Positions 27,864 to 37,686 of a stretch of DNA of 64,000 nt are shown here, one piece after another (positions within the stretch are counted from its first letter, which is position 1; each line of letters begins with the position of its first letter). A program made the translations under genes and the position numbers. The DNA lies in the NCBI GenBank assembly GCA_905221435.1, contig CAJNDD010000004.1, forward strand, positions 46,348 to 110,347, given 5' to 3'. Below the pieces are notes generated by a model, which saw only the letters and a program-made list of their open reading frames with translations, was not told where the DNA came from and made no database searches. This stretch comes from a bacterium. GTDB lineage: Bacteria; Bacillota; Bacilli; Lactobacillales; Streptococcaceae.

Positions 27864-29588
27864 CTAGTCCTCCTTTCCATGTTGGGATGCATTGATTTCA
27901 CGATAGACTTGGCTAGTTTTCATCAAGTCATCGTGCTTGCCAATAGCTAGTAGCTCACCTTTTTCCAAGAGGAGAATCTGATCTGCCATCTGAAGTGTCG
28001 AAGTCCGTTGAGAAATCAAGATTAAGCTTGTATTTGGCAAATTTTCTCTAATAGCTTTCAAGAGCTTGAACTCGGTAATGGTGTCGAGGGCCGAGGTCGC
28101 ATCATCTAGGATGAGGAACGGAGCTTGGCGCAAGACTGCACGTGCAATAGACAGACGTTGTTTTTGTCCGCCTGAGAAATTTCGACCTCCTGCCTCAACT
28201 AGGGCATCCAAAAGTCCTTCCTTTTCACTGACAAAATCCTTAGCTTGCGCAATCTCCAAGGCCTGCCAGAGTTCTTGGTCAGATACTTCTTGATTGAAAC
28301 CTAGAGTCAAGTTAGAACGAATAGTTCCTTTAAAAAGTTCGACTTTTTGAGGCACATAGGCAATCCAAGACCGCCACTGTTCAAGATTAAGAGGACTACG
28401 TCCATTTCGATAAAGGTCAATGCTCCCCTGGTCTGCTGAATAAAGTCCAAGTAAGACTTGCACCAAGCTTGATTTACCAGAACCAGTTCCTCCGATAATA
28501 CCAAGAATTTGCCCTTGCTTCATATCAAAGGAAATGTCTCTCAGAGAAGGCTGGGCTGCATCAGGATAGGTAAAGGTCAATTCTTGGACATGTAAAACCT
28601 GATTACTGGCAGCTTGCTTTTGTTCTAATTCTGAATGAATATCTTCTGGAGCTTCGGTAAAAACTTCCTCGATTCGCTTGGCTGAGATATAGGACTGGTT
28701 GAGGGAATTTATCAGCATGGAGAGCTTAACCAATTCCACCAAGATTTGCAAGAGGTAGTTGATAAGGGCAATAAGAGCACCTTGGCTGAGTAAACCTCCT
28801 TGTATAGAAATATAGCCCTGCCAGATGATGACGAGAAGGGTTCCATTGACAATCAGATAAGTCAGAGGTGTTAACAAACTAGACCCGAAACCCGTCTTTT
28901 CTTGCAATCTGGCATAAACTTGGTTAAGGGTTTGAAAAATCTGTAACTCTCGTTTTTCCTGACCAAAAGCACGAATAACTCGCATGCCTTGCAATTGCTG
29001 GCGCGTTTCCTGAACCAGCTGATCCGTTTTCTTTCTCAGACTACTGTAGAGAGGATTGACCAGTCGAGAGAGACCGACAATGACAATCGTCAAAATGACA
29101 ACCATAACTAAGAACCAGAAAGTCAGCTCAGCCGAGATGCGATAGGCCATAAAAATGGCTCCAAAAACGATAATAGGCGCTCTCAAAAAGAGGCGCAGGA
29201 ATTGATTGATACCAGTCTGAATCTGGTAGGTATCCGAAGTCAAGCGGGTCACCAAGCTAGAAGTTGTCAAACGGTTTCTGCTGTCCTTAGGTAAAGAAAG
29301 AATATGACGATAAAGGTCGTCTGTCAGTTCTTTGGCAAACCCAACCGCTGCCTTGGCTGAATAGAATTGAGCAATCAAGGCCACTAAAACGCCAATCACT
29401 GCAAAGACAAGGAGCAGGCCAATCTGCATCCAGAGGTGTCCTTGATTTCTCTGGGGCAAGGATTGATCAACAATCTCAGCAATCACCATGGGAACCAAGA
29501 GCTCAAACACAGCTTCTAGCAGCTTAAACAGGGGTGCTAAAATGGATTCTTTGATATATGGTTTAAAGTAAGATAGTAAGTGTTTCAT
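27864..29588 (-). CDS. Heterodimeric ABC exporter, degenerate half
   Basis: 574 residues, membrane domain (about 1-310) plus ATPase domain. The signature FSGGQKQRLSIARA is canonical, but Walker B reads FLILDDATSALD, with Asp where the catalytic Glu should be, and the switch His region is LILISQRTST with Gln in its place. With the partner's deviant LSVGQ signature this yields one hydrolytic and one degenerate site, as in known heterodimeric exporters (inference from family knowledge). Its stop lies one base before the partner start. Upstream gene is msrAB's neighbour region; no regulator is nearby. Confidence 0.9.
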   Translation of the reverse strand: MKHLLSYFKPYIKESILAPLFKLLEAVFELLVPMVIAEIVDQSLPQRNQGHLWMQIGLLLVFAVIGVLVALIAQFYSAKAAVGFAKELTDDLYRHILSLPKDSRNRLTTSSLVTRLTSDTYQIQTGINQFLRLFLRAPIIVFGAIFMAYRISAELTFWFLVMVVILTIVIVGLSRLVNPLYSSLRKKTDQLVQETRQQLQGMRVIRAFGQEKRELQIFQTLNQVYARLQEKTGFGSSLLTPLTYLIVNGTLLVIIWQGYISIQGGLLSQGALIALINYLLQILVELVKLSMLINSLNQSYISAKRIEEVFTEAPEDIHSELEQKQAASNQVLHVQELTFTYPDAAQPSLRDISFDMKQGQILGIIGGTGSGKSSLVQVLLGLYSADQGSIDLYRNGRSPLNLEQWRSWIAYVPQKVELFKGTIRSNLTLGFNQEVSDQELWQALEIAQAKDFVSEKEGLLDALVEAGGRNFSGGQKQRLSIARAVLRQAPFLILDDATSALDTITEFKLLKAIRENLPNTSLILISQRTSTLQMADQILLLEKGELLAIGKHDDLMKTSQVYREINASQHGKED

Positions 29589-29647
29589 AAGTCCCTTCTA
29601 TTCATATTCTAGAAATGAAGAAAGTGGGAAGCCCCACCCTCTCAGTT

Positions 29648-30586
29648 TTATTTGTTTAAGTAAGGTAATAGATAGCCATATCCTGCTTTTTCCATCTCAT
29701 CCTTGGCTACAAAGCGCAAGGATGCAGAATTAATACAGTAACGCAGGCCACCTAATTCCTGCGGTCCATCTGTAAAAACATGCCCCAAGTGAGCATTTCC
29801 TGACCGAGAACGAACCTCGATTCGCTCCATTCCATGACTCAAGTCCTTGTAATAGTGAATCAATTCCTTAGAAATCGGACGACTAAAACTTGGCCAACCA
29901 CAACCTGAAGCAAACTTGTCCTTGGCGAAAAAGAGTGGTTCCCCCGTCGTGATGTCTACATAAATCCCTTCTTCAAAGGTTTGGTCATAAGCATTACTAA
30001 ATGGAGCCTCTGTAGCAGCTTCTTGCGTAACACGATAAGACTCTTCAGTTAAGCTTTCCTTTAACACCTCTTGACTAGGCTTTTCATAGTTAGATGCGTC
30101 AATCAATGGCTTCTCAGCATCGGTCACATCGATATGACAATAACCGGAAGGATTTTTCTTAAGATAGTCTTGATGGTAGTCTTCTGCTAAAATGTAGTGC
30201 TGAAGTTTCTCCACTTCTACTGCAATCTTTCGACCCAGCATACGCTCCTGCTCCTGCACCACTGTGTAGATAGCTGGCAAGTCTGCTTCATCCTGATAAT
30301 AGATCCCAGTTCGATATTGACGACCACGATCATTTCCCTGCTGGTTAATAGACAAGGGATCGATGACTCGGAAATAATAAAGTAAAATCTCTCGAAGTGA
30401 TACTACTTTCTCATCGTAAATCACTTGAACTGTTTCTGCATGGTCTGTTTCCTTAAGCAGCTGATAATTGGTCGTTTCGACTTGCCCATTAGCGTAACCA
30501 ACACTAGTTGCTAGCACTCCAGAAATTCGTGAAAAATATTCCTCTAAGCCCCAAAAACAACCACCTGCTAGATAAATTTCTGCCAT
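29648..30586 (-). CDS. msrAB: Bifunctional methionine sulfoxide reductase MsrA/MsrB
   Basis: 312 residues. The N-terminal MsrA domain carries the catalytic cysteine in [17 protein letters not shown] (reduces Met-S-oxide). The C-terminal MsrB domain has [25 protein letters not shown] and [11 protein letters not shown] with its catalytic cysteine (reduces Met-R-oxide). No signal peptide, so it is the cytoplasmic form; streptococci often have a second, exported paralogue. Start at 30586, with AAGGAG in front; open sequence upstream belongs to the thrB terminator region. Confidence 0.95.
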   Translation of the reverse strand: MAEIYLAGGCFWGLEEYFSRISGVLATSVGYANGQVETTNYQLLKETDHAETVQVIYDEKVVSLREILLYYFRVIDPLSINQQGNDRGRQYRTGIYYQDEADLPAIYTVVQEQERMLGRKIAVEVEKLQHYILAEDYHQDYLKKNPSGYCHIDVTDAEKPLIDASNYEKPSQEVLKESLTEESYRVTQEAATEAPFSNAYDQTFEEGIYVDITTGEPLFFAKDKFASGCGWPSFSRPISKELIHYYKDLSHGMERIEVRSRSGNAHLGHVFTDGPQELGGLRYCINSASLRFVAKDEMEKAGYGYLLPYLNK

Positions 30587-30629
30587 CTTCGTTTCTCCTT
30601 TATCAAGTTCTTTGACTAGACTTCTTTTC

Positions 30630-30672
30630 AAAAAAAGGATAGGAAGCCCTTTAATCAAGACTTTCCCCATCC
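30630..30672 (-). terminator. Probable terminator after thrB
   Basis: Interrupted stem GGATGGGGAAAG / CTTCCTATCC, then TTTTTTT on the minus strand. Separates hom-thrB from msrAB, possibly with read-through. Confidence 0.65.
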
Positions 30673-30685
30673 CATCTTCTATTCT

Positions 30686-31555
30686 TTAGTTTGCTTCGAC
30701 ACGGACACCTTGAGTATCAACTTTCAGGTCATGCAATTTCCCTTTGAAAGGTTGCTTTTGCAATTCTGCCTTAATCGCCGGCATCTTGTCATGAGAAGCC
30801 AAGACCATAACTGTTGGCCCGGCACCAGAGAGATAGGTTGCATAGGCACCATTCTCTTTGGCTACTTGCTTAATCTTCGCAAATTCTCTCACCAGATCCT
30901 GACGGTAGCGCTCGTGGAAGAGGTCTCCCTCAATTGCTTGTCCAGCTGTCACCATGTCTCCTGCCAATAAGGCTGCAACAGCCACATTGGCGATAGAACT
31001 AGCCGCAACTGCTTCCTTGTAGGACAATTTTTTAGGCAAGACACCACGACTGTCTCGAGTGCGCAATTCATAGTTAGGAATGTAGGCTAGGAAATCACAC
31101 TCTGGGAAGTCTGCCACAATAGCAGAGACTTTCCCTTCAACGGAGCTCGCAACAACAAGGTTTCCATAAATGGCTGGAGCTACATTGTCAGGATGTCCTT
31201 CAATCTTGGTCGCCAGCTGCAATTTGTCGTGGTTAGATAAGTTGAGCTTGCCCAGTTGGTTAGCCAGTTCAATCCCAGCAACGATAACCGAGCTTGAAGA
31301 ACCCAAACCACGCGCCAAGGGAACATCACTGGTCATTTTTAAACGCCTTGGTTGCAAGTCAGGCGCAATTTGCAAGGCAATCTTGAGCAAGAGATTACGC
31401 TCGTCATGAGGAATCCATTTGCCAATCTGGTGTTCAATCAGCCACTCATCTCGTTCTTCACAGACCTCAATTTGAAGATACTTGGTTACAGCTACACCGA
31501 CCGAGTCAAAACCTGGCCCAATATTGGCACTGGTTGCAGGTACAATAATCTTCAT
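30686..31555 (-). CDS. thrB: Homoserine kinase
   Basis: 289 residues. GHMP-family kinase that phosphorylates homoserine in threonine synthesis. N-terminal [20 protein letters not shown] and the ATP-binding loop [17 protein letters not shown] (about residues 83-99) are diagnostic; [18 protein letters not shown] is the C-terminal GHMP motif. It begins one base after the hom stop, so the two form a hom-thrB operon. thrC is not in the window. Confidence 0.96.
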   Translation of the reverse strand: MKIIVPATSANIGPGFDSVGVAVTKYLQIEVCEERDEWLIEHQIGKWIPHDERNLLLKIALQIAPDLQPRRLKMTSDVPLARGLGSSSSVIVAGIELANQLGKLNLSNHDKLQLATKIEGHPDNVAPAIYGNLVVASSVEGKVSAIVADFPECDFLAYIPNYELRTRDSRGVLPKKLSYKEAVAASSIANVAVAALLAGDMVTAGQAIEGDLFHERYRQDLVREFAKIKQVAKENGAYATYLSGAGPTVMVLASHDKMPAIKAELQKQPFKGKLHDLKVDTQGVRVEAN

Positions 31556-31556
31556 C

Positions 31557-32843
31557 CTATTCTCCTAACACCTTGAAGGTATTCAAGAGGTCAAATTCTG
31601 AAGCTGTGGCCAACTCAGCTGAAACATTCTCAAGTTGTGCTTTATTAATCTTATGAGTGATAATCACTACACGCGCCTTGTCACCCTCTTTGCCATCTTG
31701 GAGGATTTGCTTGAAGGAAATATCTTGAGCATTAAAGATTTCAGCCAATTTCAAGACCTGACCTTTTGAGTCTGGTGCCAAGATTGAGAAATAGTAGTTT
31801 GCTTTAACATCTTCAGGATTTGCCAAAACCAAGTCACGGCTATATTCGTTGAAGTCTTTACCAATAGTACCATCATTCAAGCGACGAACGATACGGACAA
31901 TGTCCGCTACAACACTAGTTGCAGTTGGTTTTTGACCCGCACCTGGTCCGTAGTACATAGATTCACCGATGCCAATAGATTCTACAAAGACAGCATTCAT
32001 CACGCCATTCACACTAGCAAGTGGATGTGCTTTAGGAAGGAAGGTTGGAGTCACTTCTGCAGCAATACCTGAAGGAGTTTCCTCGATAGAACCAACCAAT
32101 TTCACTACATAGCCAAGGTTTTGGGCAACAGCGACATCTTCTGGTGTGATGTTGCGGATTCCCTTGTGGGCTACATCGTCAAAAGCAACCTTCATCCCAA
32201 AAGCAAACTGGCTCAAAATCACCATCTTGTAGGCTGCGTCAATCCCATCCACGTCATTTGTAGGGTCGCTTTCTGCAAATCCAAGTCTTTGTGCTTCTGC
32301 AAGAGCATCATCGTAAGACCAGCCTTCTTCGACCATTTTGGTCATCATGAAGTTAGAAGTTCCGTTAACAACACCAAGAACGCGTGTGATTTTATCAGAA
32401 GCCAATGAATTTGCCAAAGTGCGAAGAATTGGAATCCCACCAGCAACTGCTGCTTCGTAGTAAAGTGCTACATTATGCTCTTTAGCGATTTCTAACAATT
32501 CTGCACCATGGACAGCCAAAAGGTCCTTGTTTGCAGTAACAACGTGTTTTCCAGCTTCCAAGGCACGAGTGATAAAGGTTTTAGCTGGTTCGATACGCCC
32601 CATCAATTCCACTACAATGGTAATATCTTTGTCTGATAAAATATCGTCTACATTGGTTACAAAGTTAAAGTCATTCCCTGCTGCGAGCAAGCGATTCTTT
32701 TCTTCTTCATCCTTGACCAATACCTTGGCTACTTCAATCTCAGAATGAGCTGATTGGATGATTTTTTCTCCATTTTCCTTTAGGAGGAATGGCACACCAC
32801 TTGCAACGGTACCAAATCCAAGTAAAGCAATTTTAACTGTCAT
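31557..32843 (-). CDS. hom: Homoserine dehydrogenase
   Basis: 428 residues. Reduces aspartate semialdehyde to homoserine, the branch point to threonine and methionine. NAD(P)-binding loop [16 protein letters not shown] at the N-terminus, catalytic domain with [20 protein letters not shown] and [10 protein letters not shown], and a C-terminal ACT regulatory domain (about 350-428, [20 protein letters not shown]) for allosteric control. AGGAG precedes the start. Confidence 0.96.
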   Translation of the reverse strand: MTVKIALLGFGTVASGVPFLLKENGEKIIQSAHSEIEVAKVLVKDEEEKNRLLAAGNDFNFVTNVDDILSDKDITIVVELMGRIEPAKTFITRALEAGKHVVTANKDLLAVHGAELLEIAKEHNVALYYEAAVAGGIPILRTLANSLASDKITRVLGVVNGTSNFMMTKMVEEGWSYDDALAEAQRLGFAESDPTNDVDGIDAAYKMVILSQFAFGMKVAFDDVAHKGIRNITPEDVAVAQNLGYVVKLVGSIEETPSGIAAEVTPTFLPKAHPLASVNGVMNAVFVESIGIGESMYYGPGAGQKPTATSVVADIVRIVRRLNDGTIGKDFNEYSRDLVLANPEDVKANYYFSILAPDSKGQVLKLAEIFNAQDISFKQILQDGKEGDKARVVIITHKINKAQLENVSAELATASEFDLLNTFKVLGE

Positions 32844-32874
32844 GTTTATCTCCTAGAAATTTTCTGATATAGCC

Positions 32875-32883
32875 ATTATAACA
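32875..32883 (-). promoter_or_regulatory. Extended -10 promoter of hom-thrB
   Basis: TGTTATAAT on the minus strand, about 32 bp before hom; weak -35. No T-box or other riboswitch was seen in the short leader. Confidence 0.55.
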
Positions 32884-33035
32884 GAATTTTTCGAAAATTC
32901 CTATCCAAGAAAACCACTATTTATAGATAGAAAAGAAAAACGAATCCCATGATTCACGCAAAGCATCAATAAACCACACATAAATTCTATCACATTTAGG
33001 GGAATCTATTCTTCATTTTCTTATATCAATATCAA

Positions 33036-33064
33036 TTGACAACAATTCAAAAACATGCTATAAT
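33036..33064 (+). promoter_or_regulatory. Consensus SigA promoter before the EbfC-like gene
   Basis: TTGACA, 17 bp, TATAAT with extended TGC: all consensus. It is the best promoter in the window, nearly 390 bp before the gene it serves. Confidence 0.85.
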
Positions 33065-33070
33065 TCATTG

Positions 33071-33456
33071 TATATCAGAAGAGGAGGATCTAATTACTTC
33101 TGGAAGTGTGAATAACACTTAGCAAATTGATACACCTCATAGACTGCTTACTTTTAAAATCATTTGAAATCAAAGTAAGATTAAAAAATGGGATAGTCAC
33201 TGTATATCAGAGAATTTATGAGAATAGTAGAATCACTGGACTTTAACTTATATCACTTCACTTACATGAACGATATAAGCCTATCTCACAAAAAAGGAAA
33301 TCAATTTGCCTCCAAGATTTAAGAGTCTCTCCTTTATTGAAAATGCACAGAAGATACCACTCTATACGATACATTTTAGAAGGTGGTTACTTTGCTCAAG
33401 AAAAACTATATCAGAGGATGAAATTCCCTGACGCAGAAAGGAATCTAAAAACTATT
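33071..33456 (+). other. Long leader of the EbfC-like gene
   Basis: About 386 transcribed bases before the conserved start. It contains GAGGAGGA at 33082 without a following start codon, an 8-bp stem CTTACTTT / AAAGTAAG around 33148-33180, a 34-codon open frame from 33218 without a ribosome binding site, and three near-repeats of TATATCAGA (33071, 33203, 33406). The last 120 bases are open in frame with the gene. Not a recognised riboswitch. Confidence 0.5.
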
Positions 33457-33756
33457 ATGATGAACATGCAAAACATGATGAAGCAAGCCCAAAAACTAAA
33501 AAAAGACATGGACATTGCTCAAGCTGAATTAGCTGCAACTGAATTCACTGGAAAATCTAGCCAAGATTTAGTCGTTGCAACTCTAACTGGTGATAAAAAG
33601 GTTGTTAAGATTGAATTTAAGCCTGAAATTGTAGATCCAGAGGACTTAGAGACTCTATCTGATTTAACTAGTCAAGCTATCAATCATGCTATTGACCAAA
33701 TTAATGAGGCTGCTAAACAAAAACTAAGTGCTTTCTCAGGCGGACTATCTTTCTAG
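33457..33756 (+). CDS. YbaB/EbfC family nucleoid-associated protein
   Basis: 99 residues by the family start [19 protein letters not shown]. Small dimeric DNA-binding protein of the YbaB/EbfC family, with the conserved [20 protein letters not shown] and [17 protein letters not shown]. The frame is open upstream to 33337 (41 more codons, including an in-frame ATG at 33418), but no start there has a good ribosome binding site. AAAGGA lies 14 bases before 33457, a little far. Streptococci have a standard ybaB elsewhere, so this may be a second copy; that cannot be checked within the window. A terminator follows. Confidence 0.75.
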   Translation: MMNMQNMMKQAQKLKKDMDIAQAELAATEFTGKSSQDLVVATLTGDKKVVKIEFKPEIVDPEDLETLSDLTSQAINHAIDQINEAAKQKLSAFSGGLSF

Positions 33757-33817
33757 TTCTATTGAGTTTTAACACTTATAACTGTTGGTTAACTGTATCA
33801 AAATTACATTCTATAAT

Positions 33818-33852
33818 AAAAGGAGAGGTTCTTTCTAGTTCCTCTCCTTTTT
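33818..33852 (+). terminator. Terminator of the EbfC-like gene
   Basis: AAAAGGAGAGG / CCTCTCCTTTT stem with a 12-base loop and T-run. Confidence 0.9.
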
Positions 33853-33864
33853 ATTGTTTAATCC

Positions 33865-33898
33865 AAAAATTTCAGTTCACATATTGTAAACTGAAATT
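33865..33898 (-). terminator. Terminator of the GDPD operon
   Basis: AATTTCAGTT / AACTGAAATT stem; TTTTT follows on the minus strand. Confidence 0.8.
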
Positions 33899-33961
33899 CA
33901 AACACTTTCCTACTTACTATTTTTATACTAGGTCTTAACGACTATAAATGTAAAGTCTAGG

Positions 33962-35725
33962 CTAGAAATCAAAGAATTCCGTTGCTTTTTTTAACAGCAA
34001 CTCCGTATACTCAGGATCATCTTGCGCTGTCGTTACTTGTAACTGAACCATTTCAAGATCATCTGTAATCATTCCATCTGCTCCAAGCCGAACTGCTTTA
34101 TCAAAAGCCTCAGAACCATTAACAGTCCAAACATAAAGCTTTTGTTCCGTATACCAAAGTTTAGTGACAAAGTATTCATCCAATGTTGAATACTCCATGG
34201 TATATCCTGTTGCCTTGGTTTTTGGGAAAATACTGTTATATGGTAGGATGAAATAAACTGGAATAGTCGAATCATATTTCAGAACTTGGTCAATCACATG
34301 ATAGTCTAGTGATTGCATCTGATGACCATACTGCTTGATAATCGGTCCATACTTCTCTAGGAAACGTTCCATCATTTGTGGACTGTCTTTTTTACTGGTT
34401 TTGATTTCAATCAACAATCTTTGATGAAGTTCATTCGCGCGATTGAGATAGTCATCAAAACTAGATATCTTGGTTCGATAGCCATTTTCAGAAATATCTA
34501 GCTCCGTCAACTCCTCTAGGGTCAAGTCTTGAGGATTAGCGTTAATACCGGCCAAGTTCTTAAGATTGGCATCATGCATCATCACAAACTGACCATCCTT
34601 GGTCTCCTGCACATCCATTTCAATTAAGTCTGGCTTCAGTTGAGCTGTTTTTTCCAAAGACTGAACAGTGTTTTGTACACCATTTTTATTGCTTACTCCC
34701 CTATGAGAAATCACTAAAGGCGTGTTGGTATCAGGAGATTCCAGATAGATATAGCCTTCTAGCGCAAAAAAGATACTAGCACAACCCATAACCCCCCACC
34801 TCATCAGGTGATCTTTTTTTCTTCTTGGCATAATCTCCAGCTCCTCTCCTGTCAAAAAGGAGACAAACTTAACAAGGAAATAACTCAACGCCATATAGTG
34901 AACATTTTTCATCAAGACAAAGTTGATGAGACCAAGAATTAAAGATTCTTTCTGAGTGAAATTATCCATTACAAGCTGAGTAAATAGCAAAGGAAGCAAT
35001 AACACAAAGAAGAAGAGATAAGTTTTTATAATAATGAGAAGCAAGTTCCAAGCGTAAAAGAGAACTTGTTTTTTTGTCTTTTGCAGACTATATTTCACCC
35101 CTTCTCTCACAGTTTTTCTTTCAAAGAGGATTTTGGGAAGGGCAAACATGAAACGAACGGAAATATAAAGAAAAATCCAAGCAGACACAAAAATCATCAA
35201 ACCCACCAGCCAGTGCTTGTCTTCCAGGTAAGTCACGATAAAGTCTGGAATGACGATTTTATTCAAGTAATAAATTTTTAAAATTTTCCTTATAAAAGGA
35301 AAGAGCATGGCCACATAGAAGAAAACAAAGGCCATCTTGCAGAAACTCAAGCGTTTCACAAATAGAAAACTCTGGTGAAATACTTTGCGACTGTATTCAA
35401 TTAAGGTTCTCTTTTCATGATAAAGAAGGTGGCGTGCCCCAATAAAGAGGAGGCAAATTTGAAAATAAGCTACCAAAAGATTGATTGCTATCAAAAAGAG
35501 AAAGGCCAGACTGATCAATGGTGAACTCGTGATAATGGCAAAAATATTATTGTAAGAAATAAACAAATAGCCTGTTTGGCTGAGTAAAAGACCAGCAAGC
35601 CAAGAATTGAGAGGTAGCCACAGATATTCCACCATCATGAAAATTAAGAAAAAGAGGAAAAGAACTTTATCTAGGTTGAGGTAAATTTTCCTAAAACCTA
35701 GTTTTTTAGGTTTTTCAGGTTTCAT
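33962..35725 (-). CDS. Membrane-anchored glycerophosphodiester phosphodiesterase
   Basis: 587 residues. The N-terminal half (about 20-325) has some eight hydrophobic helices, the GDPD-associated membrane domain. The C-terminal half (about 335-580) is the TIM-barrel phosphodiesterase: VISHRGVSNKNGVQNT (catalytic His-Arg), EMDVQETKDGQFVMMHDANL (metal Glu/Asp and second catalytic His) and LIEIKTSKKD. Cleaves glycerophosphodiesters, possibly from phospholipid or teichoic-acid turnover, on the outer face of the membrane (inference). Follows the exonuclease gene by 9 bp. Confidence 0.92.
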   Translation of the reverse strand: MKPEKPKKLGFRKIYLNLDKVLFLFFLIFMMVEYLWLPLNSWLAGLLLSQTGYLFISYNNIFAIITSSPLISLAFLFLIAINLLVAYFQICLLFIGARHLLYHEKRTLIEYSRKVFHQSFLFVKRLSFCKMAFVFFYVAMLFPFIRKILKIYYLNKIVIPDFIVTYLEDKHWLVGLMIFVSAWIFLYISVRFMFALPKILFERKTVREGVKYSLQKTKKQVLFYAWNLLLIIIKTYLFFFVLLLPLLFTQLVMDNFTQKESLILGLINFVLMKNVHYMALSYFLVKFVSFLTGEELEIMPRRKKDHLMRWGVMGCASIFFALEGYIYLESPDTNTPLVISHRGVSNKNGVQNTVQSLEKTAQLKPDLIEMDVQETKDGQFVMMHDANLKNLAGINANPQDLTLEELTELDISENGYRTKISSFDDYLNRANELHQRLLIEIKTSKKDSPQMMERFLEKYGPIIKQYGHQMQSLDYHVIDQVLKYDSTIPVYFILPYNSIFPKTKATGYTMEYSTLDEYFVTKLWYTEQKLYVWTVNGSEAFDKAVRLGADGMITDDLEMVQLQVTTAQDDPEYTELLLKKATEFFDF

Positions 35726-35734
35726 TAGGCACTC

Positions 35735-36325
35735 CTAGTCTAAAAATTGAGATAAGTCTAAGCTATTAAAGGGATTCATAGAAAAACTACTCTGGTCTTC
35801 TAATAATAGCTTTCCTTCATCCGATTCCAAAAAAGCTTCGTAAACACGCGCCGTCATGCGGGCATCCTCTAAACTATTATGTGACTTCCCGTGAAAGCCT
35901 AAAAAATTCGCAACAGTTTGTAATTTAAGATTTGCTATTCCGTGTAGGTCAGAACTACGGCGTTCAAAAGCCTCATCATATACATCAACCTTATACTGGT
36001 CACGATAATCAATACCATGCTCCAAGAGAATAGGCAAATCACTCTTAGCTGCATTGTAACCTACGATAGGTAAGTTGCCAACAAATGCCTGAAAGTCTTT
36101 TAAAACTTTTTCTACTTTTGGCGCATCTTTCAAAGTTTCAGCTGTGATTCCAGTCAAACCATTGATAAAACTCTTTAAAGGTACTTTGGTATGAACATAA
36201 GAATCAAAAGCAGCGCTTTCTTGTCCATCTTGAAAGCGAATTGCTGATACTTGAATTAAATGGGTAACCCCTTCATGTTGATTGAATTCCAAATCAAAGG
36301 CGATATAGTCTCTTAATTTTTCCAT
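35735..36325 (-). CDS. DnaQ-like 3'-5' exonuclease
   Basis: 196 residues. DEDDh exonuclease fold: Exo I FDLEFNQHEG (Asp-x-Glu), Exo II VGYNAAKSDLPILLEHGI and Exo III SHNSLEDARMTARVYEAF (His and Asp). Similar to the free-standing epsilon-like nucleases of Firmicutes; may process DNA or RNA ends. First gene of a two-gene unit with the GDPD gene. Confidence 0.88.
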   Translation of the reverse strand: MEKLRDYIAFDLEFNQHEGVTHLIQVSAIRFQDGQESAAFDSYVHTKVPLKSFINGLTGITAETLKDAPKVEKVLKDFQAFVGNLPIVGYNAAKSDLPILLEHGIDYRDQYKVDVYDEAFERRSSDLHGIANLKLQTVANFLGFHGKSHNSLEDARMTARVYEAFLESDEGKLLLEDQSSFSMNPFNSLDLSQFLD

Positions 36326-36360
36326 GTTTTACCTCAATTACTATTCAAATTAAACTATAA

Positions 36361-36408
36361 ATAATAAAAGAAGCCATTAGGTTAGTTAATAACCCAAACA
36401 GCTTCTTT
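36361..36408 (-). terminator. Terminator of rocS
   Basis: AAAGAAGC / GCTTCTTT outer stem with an inner GGTTA / TAACC pairing; the T-run follows on the minus strand. It begins inside the rocS stop codon. Confidence 0.75.
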
Positions 36409-36901
36409 ATTTTCCTCCAAAAAGGCGAGCAAAAAAGCCTTTTTTGGTTGCTTGGACTTCTTCTTTTGCTTGGTCCAACTCGAGTTTCAAGCTTTCTTGA
36501 TCCTTCATAGCTTGAAGAGTTAACTGTTGCTGTTGGTCCAACTGTTTGTCCTTTTCAGCAATCTGGCGATCTTTGATGCGCATCTGCTCATCTTTTTCTG
36601 CTAACTGCTGGTCTTTGGCCTTGAGTTGCTCATACAATCGAAGAATTTCAGCATTTTTCTCATCAACCAAGATTTCCATCAGTTCGCGTTGTTTGACATC
36701 TTCACTGACTGGTTCATCTTCAAAAATTGTTTTTTTATAGATTTCTTCTAGCTTGATTAAACCACTTCGAGTAACTACAGTTACACCTTTGTCATTTTTT
36801 TTTGTGTCCTCTTCTGGAAGTTCTTTGACACGATTGTTGATTGCCTGACGAGATAGTCCTAAGACCTCTGCAATCTCGCTGACGGTCATTTCAATACTCA
36901 T
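36407..36901 (-). CDS. rocS: Chromosome segregation regulator RocS
   Basis: 164 residues. N-terminal helix-turn-helix (about 1-45, TVSEIAEVLGLSRQAINNRV), long coiled coil (about 75-150, with repeated KDxQxAEKDxQ-type heptads), and a short amphipathic C-terminal helix KKGFFARLFGGK. This is the layout of pneumococcal RocS, reported to bind DNA and the membrane and to couple chromosome segregation with capsule and division control. Monocistronic with its own strong promoter and terminator. Confidence 0.85.
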   Translation of the reverse strand: MSIEMTVSEIAEVLGLSRQAINNRVKELPEEDTKKNDKGVTVVTRSGLIKLEEIYKKTIFEDEPVSEDVKQRELMEILVDEKNAEILRLYEQLKAKDQQLAEKDEQMRIKDRQIAEKDKQLDQQQQLTLQAMKDQESLKLELDQAKEEVQATKKGFFARLFGGK

Positions 36902-36940
36902 AATATCCTCTGAAACGTTTTCTAGCTTTTCTTTATTTAA

Positions 36941-36969
36941 ATCTTATCATAAGCTAGATAAACTGTCAA
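36941..36969 (-). promoter_or_regulatory. Promoter of rocS
   Basis: TTGACA, 17 bp, TAAGAT with extended TGA. Confidence 0.75.
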
Positions 36970-36977
36970 ATTTCCGC

Positions 36978-37670
36978 TTAATCCAAGGCCTTTAAAAAGG
37001 CTAGTAATACTTGGGCAGAACGACGTCCAGCTTCGATAATAAACTCATCAAAAGAGATCGAGGCTTCATGATTGGCATTGTCACTCATAGCACGAATGAC
37101 GAGGAAAGGTAGGCCAAGAGCCTGAGCTGCTTGTGCAATAGCAGCCCCTTCCATTTCAACTGCTAAAACTTCAGGGAAGTGAGATTTGATACTAGCAATC
37201 TTATCATCTCCAGCTATAAAACTGTCTCCTGTAGCAATCAAGCCTAGGTGCCATGTCTGTTCTAATTGAGATAAGTTTTCTTTAATTCTAGTGATGAACT
37301 TCTGATCTGATTCAAAGTAAAGAGGTTGACCAGCCATCTGACCATAAGCATAGCCAAATGCAGTCACATCCACATCATGGTAGGCCAGTTTATCCGCGAT
37401 TACTACATCACCGACAGCGATCCCTTCTGCAAGTGCACCTGCAGAACCTGTATTGATGATGGCTTCTACTTGGAAATGGTCAGCTAGAACAGCTACACTC
37501 ATAGCCGACATGACCTTCCCAATCCCACTCTGAACTAGGACAACTTGAGTATTACCAACAGTGCCAGTATAGTAGGTATTTCCGAGAACTTGGACTTCTT
37601 GCGCTCTATCTAAATTTTGAGTCAAGTGTACGAGCTCTTCTGGCATTGCTGCAATGATTCCAATTTTCAT
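36978..37670 (-). CDS. mtnN: MTA/SAH nucleosidase
   Basis: 230 residues. Hydrolyses 5'-methylthioadenosine and S-adenosylhomocysteine to adenine and the thioribose product (Pfs), feeding the LuxS/AI-2 and methionine salvage routes. MKIGIIAAMPEELVHLTQNL start, VVLVQSGIGKVMSAMSVAVL and the catalytic region VEMEGAAIAQAAQALGLPFL and IRAMSDNAN (catalytic Asp) are intact. Last gene of glmU-NUDIX-macP-mtnN. Confidence 0.96.
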   Translation of the reverse strand: MKIGIIAAMPEELVHLTQNLDRAQEVQVLGNTYYTGTVGNTQVVLVQSGIGKVMSAMSVAVLADHFQVEAIINTGSAGALAEGIAVGDVVIADKLAYHDVDVTAFGYAYGQMAGQPLYFESDQKFITRIKENLSQLEQTWHLGLIATGDSFIAGDDKIASIKSHFPEVLAVEMEGAAIAQAAQALGLPFLVIRAMSDNANHEASISFDEFIIEAGRRSAQVLLAFLKALD

Positions 37671-37686
37671 TTGATGTCCTTTCCAA

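Noticed and set aside
33218-33320. 34-codon frame [20 protein letters not shown]... in the EbfC leader
   Set aside because: No ribosome binding site and no recognised similarity; described only as part of the leader.
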